Positions 52,301 to 60,429 of a stretch of DNA of 64,000 nt are shown piece after piece. Position numbers and translations under genes: made by a program. The DNA is from Baylisascaris procyonis (lineage: Eukaryota > Nematoda > Chromadorea > Rhabditida > Ascarididae): NCBI GenBank assembly GCA_037389465.1, contig JAZARR010000214.1:3224001-3288000 (forward strand), in the 5' to 3' direction. The first letter of the stretch is position 1; each line of letters opens with the position of its first letter. The notes beneath the pieces are model-generated. The model was not told the DNA's origin, searched no databases, and saw only the letters and a program-made list of their open reading frames with translations.

Positions 52301-55300
52301 TTGCTGCATATGACTGATGCCCTTAGCACCTCTCGCTGCATCATTTGCAAACTTCGTTAACTTATTTCACTAGGTTTTCCGACGTGTAAAAAAATATGTT
52401 ACACTTTAAAACGAGACCGATAACGGGGATAGCCAACTAGCTTTTACTGCTATTCTTCAGAGATTTGGCCCATATGGCTAGGGTGTTTTGCAAGAGCATC
52501 TTTGATATTTTAAAGGGCAAGTTGCGTTGCTTGTTTAGACTTAAAGTTCTATTGATTCTAGCCTCTCGAGTGGTTGGTCAGTTAGCCTCATTTGGATGCG
52601 TTACAGTTTCGATTTTTTGATATTGGCGCAATATTCCCTCGAAGAAGTGGAGGCTGCGTTCGATTGTTTATCCGTGAAACGCTTAGCTGCCATATAACGA
52701 ATATTTGTTGTTTTTTTTTTTGTCAAAGAAGAAAGTACTAACGCTGAAATAAGCATTAAACTTCTAGCGGCAGTAGATCAAATTTCAACCATCAGCATAA
52801 CAAAATTCGTTGCTCTTTTTAGGTAAATTTTCGATTTTCTGCATTTAGAAAATTCGAGATATGGTGTTAGAGTCATTAATTTTGCAATTCGGATGTGTGA
52901 TCATTGTTGTATATGATGGTTAATTCAACTTTCAACGTCACTCTAGAGCAAGGCTTATCAGTTGACCATTGATAAATGGTGATAATTTGCTTGATAACCA
53001 ATTCAAAGATATGCAGAAATATGCAATTGATACAGATCGATATATCAATGCTCATACATTGTTTGTTGGTTTTGAAAGCGGTCTCATCTGTGAGCTTTTC
53101 AGGTAATATCAGTCGCGGTGCATAGAATATTCGATAGTGAAGTGTTGTTATGATGATCAGAAGTAGATGGTGATTGGTGTTTCACTAAGAGTACATTATT
53201 GAGGTGACGCAGGGCGATTGCAGCTCGAGCAGAGGGTGGTTGCGAATGCGTTCGCTAACAACGTATGTAACCTCTCGAACAAATGCCTCTTCATTGGGGT
53301 GCCTCTCGCGCTAGCCTCAGTGCATTCAGAAGGCATCGGAAGTGCGTCTGCACGAGTGGCACGCATAATTCAACCGAATAAAATTGCCGTCGATGCATTG
53401 CGCGTCTTAGCGACAACGATACGTTCGTTGATTTTATGTGCAGATGTGCAGAAGGCCGTCGATATCGCCTATAACAGTTCACGAACTTATGTAGTGCGGG
53501 AACATATTGCACTCTCGGGACTCAGACCACATCCACAACTCGAGCCAGATGACACTTGTTTACGCGAGGTTCGTCATATCATACCATCACATTAACATAG
53601 AATAATGGCTCCTCTTAATGTTTGTTTTCCGTCCCTTTCTGTAGTTTGGGTACATGAAGGATCGATAGCAATCTTTGTTTTGTAGTTTAATATAGCTTCT
53701 TCTGCTTCGTTCACATTATTGCACTAAATATATGGTATTCGAACAAATTTCTTGCAAGTTTTTAGCAGCACTGCAATATTATGTTATAAACCGGCACCCT
53801 CCCCTTCTCACTTGAAAACACTCTTGAACTTGCTATAGCCATGACTACCATGTAAAGCAATAGCCAAGAAGCTAGTCAAGGAATATTACACACTTTCATG
53901 CGCGGTAAAAAAAAGTCGAAAAATATTCTTGACAAATCTTCAGAATTTTAAAGAAATTGTTGCACATAGATAGGATGTTATTTGGCAAATTCGGTTATGC
54001 GCGATTTAAACCATAAGAGAGGTATGATAATCTCACCGTTGTATCACGCGTCTGCGAAATTTGTTGTCAAAGGTGAAGTCATGCACTTATCATGCGATTA
54101 ATTTCCTAAAATGCACAAATTCATTGACATTAGCTTTTTCCACCTACGAAAGAATCCCAAAAAATTTGAAAATGCCAACGAAGTACAATTTTGGTCTCAC
54201 TATACCGTCTTGCGCGCAAAGGGCAGCAAAGCAAACTCAACGATTATTCCAACGCCCATGGCCAAATCATCTGTGATGTCGGGATTTCCAACATTTGGTG
54301 GATTTTATGCCCATGTTACTAACGATAAGTGTAATTTAAGGAGCTGAGGATCGATTATATGGGAATAGCGTTGCAATGTGCCTTCTATCAACTACAGCAT
54401 GCAAAGACGTTTTGCGAGGGTGTCATTGCTGCGTTACAGATCGGTGGTGATACCACAGCAAATGCGGCCATCACTGCCGCATTATTAGGTATGTATTATT
54501 ATCATTTCGAGTGGAAATCAACGCAAAATAATTTAAGTAAAAGTTCATGCATACGCAAGCAAATATATTTTTGTAGAATTTTGCACAATATTACGACTGC
54601 TATTAACCGATTATATTTTTTCTATATTAGTGAAGGGCTGCAGGAAGTGACGAATATCAACAAGATATTCGAATTCAGCATTCGAATAGATTTTTGAATG
54701 TTCATCGCTTAGCTTCTTAGCTAAATGAATAACCAACTCTAACGAGTTTGAATGAAACATGCAAATAAATCAGCATAGAAATTCACATCTATTGACCAAG
54801 TCATGATGAAGTGGCTATGTGATTTTATTTGCGCATAAAGGCGCTATAACGTTTCCATAACGATAGGATTTTTTATTCTGCTCGCTTAGTGAAACAACTT
54901 ATGAAATACCAAAGATCAGTTTATATTTTCACTTATTAGCAATTGTGGTATTATGGACAAAGCCTAACAAGATTTAGCTTAGTCTCGAAGGTGTGCTTCA
55001 CATACAGTTGAGCATTTAGTGATAGCATATTATTACTGAAGCTATAAGCAGCGACAGTATCCTATAGCTATAATTGACAAATGCGAATACATCTAACTGC
55101 CACGACCAAATAGTTTTAACTGAGTAATGCAATTATGTCATAGCTTAAATCCAGAATATTACTCATGTTCTTGGCGTTCTTCCGGCGTTCTTTTAGTGCT
55201 TTCGACTTCATTAGATCATGAATCGTGGATGGAGTCTTTCTTTACATGGTGTGCTTGCTAGTAGAGCACTAGAGATAGAATGCATCCTGTCGCATTGATA

Positions 55301-58300
55301 AGTTAAAGGACTAAGCAAAATCATATAATTTGAAGTTTTGTCGATACATCATGTGCAAATCATAATCCGCAACAATGACTATCAGCATCATAAAGAATTG
55401 TGAAGCTGCAAAACTATCATTTCAACGCAATTATATGACTTCTGAAGGAACATTTTTTTCTAACGATACGCCTTCATTCGTTGTTTTTTTCTGCAAAGAA
55501 ATATGTAAAGTACATTGTATGGTGAAGAGTGTTCAAAGATTAGTGATGATGAATAGGTGAGCAGACGATATGAAGCTTGATAAACTGCAAAAGTTTTTTC
55601 ACCATTAAAAAAAAGTTCCTAAAGTTTCTAATCTCTAAGTAGAGCTATGTAAAACTTTATGCTGTAAAGTGCACTTTGTAAATACAATTTAAACATTTTA
55701 TTTTCAGAGGGTTTCGTCTTGATATTTTTTTTTTTAGCTTTCATGCTTCATTGATAATTCGCATTCCTAACCTCATTCATTCACATCAAGATCAACGGCT
55801 AATTTATAAACCTAATGAGGAGCGGGCAGTGCGACTTTGTTATCGCTACATATTTGCCGCTATCAGTCTGCTGTTTTTTCACCTTTAACCTTGAGAAACC
55901 AAAGCCATAAAAGTTTAGCTTTTCTATTCTGCAAACAAAAAGATCTAATTGGCTAAAAAATTTAGCTCATTCATCGTTTTTTTTTTCATTTGTCCTTCTC
56001 GAAGCTTCAACGGGACCCACCCAACCATCTGACCGTGTTATAGCACATTTCCTGAGGGTACTGAAATTTACTGCTGTTTTGAATTGATCGGATTCGAAAA
56101 TGCCTTTTGAACGACGCATTTTTTCTTGAGAAGAAGTGTTCTCGCGAAACTCTGGTTCTCGTCGAAGATCGAAGACTCTAGCTCTTCTCCGACTCTTTTC
56201 TCCCCAATATTTTCATCAGAGTCCTCCTCAGTTATTTCGTTCTCCGTCAAGGAGTATCCCATTTTATCCTCCTTCCCCACGACTGATGACGAACTATGAA
56301 GAGTGCCTACATGGTAGTGCTGCATAAGGTTCTAAGGTTATTAAGCTGGTGAGGTGTGGGGGCGAAGGGAAGGATGGAACAGGGATGACCACAACAACTG
56401 GATGGATTGTGGGGAAATTGTCCCATCTTAAGATAGAGACGCGTCATTTATTTTTTCACTTTCTCTTGCTATCATGCCACATAATTGCAGCATTGTATTT
56501 CTATCAAAATTTCAACACCGTTTACTTCTGTATATTTCCTCATAGCTTCAACATCATCGACCAACAAACTGAAATCTTATTACCATTTTTGATGTGAAAA
56601 TCATTAGCAATTTTGTCACACGAAATTTACATTTGAATATTGACGATGTTAGTGCAGTTGACAGTACTAAAGTTTATCCTTATAAGCCTTGAAACTAATG
56701 ATGGTAACTGATAGTTGGATTCAGGTCAGAAACTGAAAGTTCCCAGTTGCTATTTATCGCCCGACGAACCGTTTTGATTTTTTTCGACTGATAATGCGAC
56801 TGATAATCGGTTTCTGCTGGATATCTTCGGTTGGTAGCCGATGCATTCCGTTCCAACCGAATTTCGCTTGCAGCAGGATGCTTTCCGTCCATCCTTGTAT
56901 TTCTATCATCTAAAATTTTTTTTCCACTTGCATGGGGCAGACATCTGGATTAGTGTGCGCAATTTTCTTTTCAAAGAAACAAACACCTACGAAGCACAGG
57001 CGTTTGCCTTTTAAAAGAGAGTTTGTTAGCTCACTTTACAAATCGATAATTGCCTTTGTTCGTATATTATTTTCATGTCTAATTAGCCTTGATATAGTCG
57101 TTTTGCTAATTCGGTTGCTATGTCAACCAAAGTTGCACTTTAAGTTGAGCTTTGAATGGTTTTACTCAAGCGGTCATAAGCAAATATAATGATTGCGTTG
57201 TACGTCCCTTTGGGGGCCGAACCGATTAGAAATCTGTTTCTTTTACTAACCTTTCGTTTTCTTTACTCCAGGCAAGTGATGGTCCATATCCACAAATCAT
57301 ATTAAATGAATATTTACTCTTTTATTTGTTCCTTTCATAAATCGTTGAAGTGGGACATTTTTCTCCTCCGTCACTCGCTCAAAAGTAATAAAATCTCTTA
57401 TTTTAATGAAAAATTAAATGTTTGTGAATCTTAGATGTCTACTTTTGTCATAGGCCATTTTTCGTAACGTACACGCGCACATGAATCGGATATCTCCTGT
57501 ACGCACCTGCGAGCGAAAATCCGGGGATCAATTCGAGGGATTATATGTGACTAAATTATACAATAACATTTGAAATTGGAAAACACGATCTCGAAATAAT
57601 TGCTGTTTTTGAACGTTATTTATTGGAATGTGAAATGTGTCGCTTAGAAAGGACTTGCCTAGAAGTAGTTAGGAAGACAACGACCGTTGGGAAAATATGC
57701 TTATATTCTTATATTCCATCTTTATTGGATGCTTCTGGCCGGTAACCAATTTTAATTGCAACCGAAACTCGGTCTCTATTCGAATGCCTTCGGTCAGTAA
57801 CAGATCGACAATTTTTAAATCTACTCCTTTTCGACCGACTTTCGGTTGTGAGCCAACGACTTCGGTCACTAATGAATCGAAAGAAATTTCGATCGGTTAT
57901 CATAACTATTCAAAAGCCTTATAGTTGTTGTATTGCAAAGCCGTTGCATTGTAGCGAAAGCGCCCTTAATGTGGATGATGCCATTACTAGAAGTTCTGCT
58001 ACTGCTGGTGATAAGCTAAGCTATTCTACCAAATAATCTTCGCAGCCTTCGAAAAAGAAAGATCTCTTGCGCTCTCCCTGTTATTTTACGACGAGCAGAG
58101 AGAAATTTGCGCATTATGCCAGCACTGGCTGGCAGAACGTTTTTCAGGACATGTTCGAAGAACTAAATACGACGCAGTCAGCCACTCTGAAGTTGCCTTT
58201 TTCCGTAGGAAGAGGCACGCACAATTCCAGCGAAGAAACCGTCTTTAGTCAAGCGATTTCTCCGATGGCGAAATGGCGATTCACGTATTCTATCTTGCTA

Positions 58301-58672
58301 GGCGCAACGAGTTTCGCAGCGCTGTTCTTTGTGCTTTCCCGGCATAAACACATCTCGAGCATGTCAGTAAAGTATCACAACCACTAGCTATTTCTTAGCT
58401 ATTCCTTCTACATCATGTAGGAGAATTAGTTGGATCAGAATGAGAGAGTGAAGTTTCGAAGAAAAAACAGAGAAATTGAAGCGCTTTTCAACTTTAGTTA
58501 AACCTAATTATCGTATTTTTCAGGTGCACGTTTCGGTAGTAATGCAATTCCAAAACAATGGAGGGATACAGTAACGATGGCTGTGTTGGATCGTCATGAA
58601 GCGTTTCCAGAGGTATGCTTCAGCGACGTGAACGTGCTTGTCGATCAGTTGCTGAACAAAGTCTCGTTATGA
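46102..58672 (+). CDS. ADP-ribosylglycohydrolase (DraG/ARH)-fold protein, five exons, probable pseudoenzyme
   Basis: Exons 46102-46329, 47582-47776, 53224-53568, 54341-54488 and 58524-58672 join in phase to a 354-residue protein. Members of this family remove ADP-ribose from proteins or O-acetyl-ADP-ribose using two Mg ions in an all-helical fold. Visible family landmarks, in order: GALLGQAVGDALG at residues 25-37, PPGQVSDGSE at 73-82 (usual PGQ-x-TDDT block), NKCLFIGVPLALA around 161-172 (usual NGSLMR-x-xPLAL block), a P-x-x-AVDA-x-R helix at 192-201, GGDTTANAAI at 291-300 (usual GGDTDTNAAI), and GARFG-x-x-AIP at 306-315. The length fits the family (about 300-370). Of the six metal ligands in human ARH3 (T76, D77, D78, D314, D316, T317) the aligned residues are S78, D79, G80, D293, T295 and A296, so three are lost and one is conservatively changed. 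The fold assignment is secure; loss of activity is inference. No signal peptide or membrane segment is seen, so a cytosolic location is likely. Confidence 0.9.
46330..47581 (+). other. Intron 1 of the ARH-like gene
   Basis: About 1.25 kb with donor gtatgt and acceptor ctaattaag. It is A+T-rich, with short T-runs (for example near 46,660 and 47,333) and no convincing exon on either strand. Confidence 0.7.
47582..47776 (+). CDS. ARH-like gene, exon 2 (residues 77-141)
   Basis: It opens with VSDGSELCMLVARSL, which continues PPGQ of exon 1 and aligns with the usual TDDTEMALCLARSL metal block. The threonine is replaced by serine, the second aspartate by glycine and the following threonine by serine. 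The acceptor is ctaattaag/GTG, an AAG acceptor rather than the commoner CAG. The donor is CAG/gtatgc. Both boundaries are phase 0. The second half (DETMLGVLNLGVHTTSSHLLTHEQ) sits where the family has its D-I-G-N-T segment, which is poorly conserved here. Confidence 0.85.
47777..53223 (+). other. Intron 2 of the ARH-like gene
   Basis: About 5.4 kb, donor gtatgc, acceptor attgcag. Mostly A+T-rich. A short CpG-bearing patch lies at 48,860-48,920 and an AC-flavoured stretch at 49,140-49,200. The ORFs at 50.9-51.8 kb are rich in F, L and I, as expected from T-rich DNA, and match no family I know. Confidence 0.65.
53224..53568 (+). CDS. ARH-like gene, exon 3 (residues 142-256)
   Basis: This longest exon encodes the central helices: SNKCLFIGVPLALAS where active relatives have GNGSLMRIAPLAL, then the helix around IIQPNKIAVDALRVLATTIRSLIL, typical of the family's H-P-x-x-AxDA helix. 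The acceptor chosen is gcgattgcag/CTC, which keeps phase 0 with exon 2. A second AG twelve bases upstream (gacgcag) would change phase and is disfavoured. The donor is GAG/gttcgt, a weak match. This exon is visibly richer in G+C than the flanking introns. Confidence 0.85.
53569..54340 (+). other. Intron 3 of the ARH-like gene
   Basis: 772 bp, donor gttcgt, acceptor aatttaag. Two overlapping short open frames (54061-54347) have no family resemblance and I treat them as chance. Confidence 0.65.
54341..54488 (+). CDS. ARH-like gene, exon 4 (residues 257-305 plus one base)
   Basis: Encodes ELRIDYMGIALQCAFYQL followed by the second metal block IGGDTTANAAITAALL. Active relatives read GGDTDTNAAI-x-GALLG, so the second aspartate and the next threonine are replaced by T295 and A296, while D293 remains. 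The acceptor is gtaatttaag/GAG (again AAG). The donor ATTAG/gtatgt leaves the split glycine codon in phase 1, matching the next exon. Confidence 0.85.
56068..56325 (-). CDS. Candidate antisense exon or small acidic protein inside ARH intron 4
   Basis: An 85-codon frame from ATG at 56325 to TAA, product not recognised. The middle is strongly acidic (ITEEDSDENIGEKRVGEELE, residues about 31-50), followed by a basic LLLKKK stretch, a composition typical of soluble eukaryotic proteins. No catalytic motif, signal peptide or membrane segment is visible. The + strand in the same place has a 63-codon frame rich in S, P and R, so the coding strand is not settled. The pyrimidine-rich + strand partly explains the E/D/K-rich antisense translation. 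Confidence 0.25.
   Translation of the reverse strand: MQHYHVGTLHSSSSVVGKEDKMGYSLTENEITEEDSDENIGEKRVGEELESSIFDENQSFARTLLLKKKCVVQKAFSNPINSKQQ
58046..58387 (+). CDS. Candidate exon with one membrane-like segment, inside ARH intron 4
   Basis: The frame opens directly behind an acceptor-like site (taatcttcgcag) and runs 113 codons to TAG. Near its end it encodes a hydrophobic stretch, WRFTYSILLGATSFAALFF, long enough for a membrane helix, followed by basic residues. It contains two N-x-T/S sites. The block is richer in G+C than the intron around it. A second frame offset by two bases is also open from the same acceptor for 66 codons. No family recognised. Inclusion in the ARH message is unlikely, because exons 4 and 5 already join at the conserved ALLGAR motif. 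Confidence 0.22.
   Translation, partial: PSKKKDLLRSPCYFTTSREKFAHYASTGWQNVFQDMFEELNTTQSATLKLPFSVGRGTHNSSEETVFSQAISPMAKWRFTYSILLGATSFAALFFVLSRHKHISSMSVKYHNH
58524..58672 (+). CDS. ARH-like gene, exon 5 (residues 306-354, stop)
   Basis: Acceptor cgtatttttcag/GTG supplies the two bases completing glycine 306 and continues as GARFGSNAIPKQW, the standard C-terminal family motif (GARYG-x-xAIP-x-W). The frame then stays open through HEAFPEVCFSDVNVLVDQLL to TGA at 58670-58672, which suits the family's C-terminal helix. A sequence CCAGAG/gtatgc at 58612 could act as an alternative donor to a further exon. I prefer read-through because the frame reaches a natural helix end. I saw no AATAAA in the next 250 bases. 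Confidence 0.85.
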
Positions 58673-59679
58673 TCCACTTCACGATCGCCCTCTATCTGTT
58701 TGAGTAATTGTTTGTAGCTTGGAAGAATTCAACCATTTCTTGCTCAATTTTTTTTTCATTTTTTGTTCACTTATTTTGATGTTGTTTTGCATTTGACGTG
58801 GCTGCCTTTTTGTTGCGCATTTAAATATCTCGTCGATGCGCCTTCTATTGGGGAATCGTGCTTCATTCAATTTCCCCTTTCTGACGAGAATTTGCTTTGT
58901 TTGTCGATATTTTCGAGTCTCGTTGTTTAATTTAATGTATTTTATGACGTCGGTGCTTTTAACGCATTTTTGAAAGTGTAGTTTTGCTAATTGTACAAAA
59001 TTCCAAAACGACGGTTATATCGTATTCCTCAGCATCCGCTGTAATGCGGAAGTATTGCAACTTTGGTTCTGAAAAATACCCATATGAATCGTCCACGAGA
59101 ATCATCGCCGGTTATAAAGTAAGAATTGGATGCTTGAAACTTCCTTTCAGGTTATGTTCACAACATTACCATATAATGGTAAGTCATAACGAAGCACATC
59201 CCTTGGAGGGGAAGTGGGCAAGGAATTTGGTTTTGATGTGGTGCATGACTCTCATCCGCGTATTCATGTGACTGATGTAGATCCTCTTAGGCCAAACAAC
59301 TGTCTGCTAGAATATTTATTCCAAATAACAGTGTGACTTGGGGGACAAGGTTGACTACAGGGGCTTCGAACGAAAGAAACGGCCATAACGAAGTTGATAG
59401 GTAAAATTATTGACTCTCCAATAAAGGCAAGTCGACTATGTAAATAACACCTTGCTGTCCGCCTGTCTGCAACATTGAGCAGCAGAGAAAGCATTTTGTT
59501 TTGTTTGTTTGGAGGGGGATGGGGAGAGGAACGTTCATTTCTTTGACAATTAAAAAACAGCCATAAGAATTTTTAGTAAGGATGTATTCGGTTACTCTCT
59601 GTGCTATTCACAAAATGTCACTAGAAATTCTTTTTATTTATAATAGGAAAGGAAAGAGGCGAATGGGATAGCAACCCCT
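58673..59679. other. 3' flank of the ARH-like gene
   Basis: T-rich 3' flank. A lysine/arginine-rich minus-strand frame (58679-58870) and frames at 58984-59494 have no domain. Confidence 0.4.
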
Positions 59680-59851
59680 TCACTCTTTATGTAGGTCATT
59701 AGCTTTGTTCATGTCCTTGACGGATGCTTCACTCAGCTGTTTAATCTCGTTGAGAGATTTCGTGTATGCGGTTGTAAGCGGGTCTTTGCCGTCGATGACG
59801 TGCTCTTTAAACGTTTAGTGCAACGCGTTTATCGGTCGTTTCCTGTTCACC
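59680..59851 (-). CDS. Candidate C-terminal exon on the minus strand (frame break inside)
   Basis: From 59814 to a TGA at 59680-59682 the minus strand encodes 44 residues including HVIDGKDPLTTAYTKSLNEI and ending in a charged, helix-favouring KQLSEASVKDMNKANDLHKE, as in the C-terminus of a small soluble or coiled-coil protein. Behind a good acceptor (atcatttacag, exon start 59851) a different frame encodes 14 residues (ETTDKRVALNV and flanks). The two would be continuous but for one extra base near 59810. Alternatively the exon starts at 59804 behind tttaaag. The + strand is also open across the block and ends at a donor-like CCT/gtaaat. Family unknown. Confidence 0.27.
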
Positions 59852-60109
59852 CTGTAAATGATATATAAATTCTTCCATTTTATATGTGACTCAGTGATCA
59901 CCACCACGTGTACTAGTAGTACAGACAGATCATCGGAGAATCTACGGACAGACACTTCCTAGAACATATCGGAACCAGATGCATTCTCTGAATCCCTCAA
60001 GGGGAATGAAGCAAAAAGCTGGTGATTATCTCACGGAGGTTTGATTTTAGTTAGGTGGAGAGGATTTTGTTATGCTTGTGAAATAAAAATACCTTTTTTT
60101 GCTATTTAG

Positions 60110-60426
60110 GCTATAGCTTTATGAATTTCCATTACATGTGGAGCATTAAAGGGACACCATATTCCTTCATGTGTCCCTCCATGTTTATGTCTATCTGTCT
60201 GCCCGACAGCTTCAACTTTTACCCACAAAATCCCTGCTTTAATGGTACCCTCACCCGTAATTCTTATGAAGCTTTGCTGGCTCGATCTAGCCGGCACCGA
60301 ATCATTTCAGCAAGGGGCTTTGAGCTCGATAATTCATATAACGCGATTAAACTGATCGTATCGGTATTGGATAGGAAAAAGGAAGTGACGCTGGTCTCCA
60401 TTTCTCAACATGAGACAAATGAGTGA
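60110..60426 (+). CDS. Candidate exon behind a strong pyrimidine-rich acceptor
   Basis: Acceptor ttttttgctatttag ends at 60109. The + frame is then open for two bases plus 104 codons to TGA at 60424-60426, with a donor-like TCG/gtattg at 60364. The second half (RNSYEALLARSSRHRIISAR) is of natural composition; the first half is unusually rich in M, F, P and C. A minus-strand frame of 63 codons (60106-60297) overlaps it, so strand choice rests mainly on the acceptor. No family recognised. Confidence 0.2.
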
Positions 60427-60429
60427 CGT

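Larger units (their letters stand above)
54489..58523 (+). other. Intron 4 of the ARH-like gene, with two nested candidate coding blocks
   Basis: About 4.0 kb, donor gtatgt, acceptor tatttttcag. It holds an acidic minus-strand frame (56068-56325), a + strand frame with a membrane-like segment (58046-58387) and two blocks sharing TTCGGT-type motifs (56,735-56,900 and 57,735-57,905). The rest is A+T-rich without recognisable features. Confidence 0.65.
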
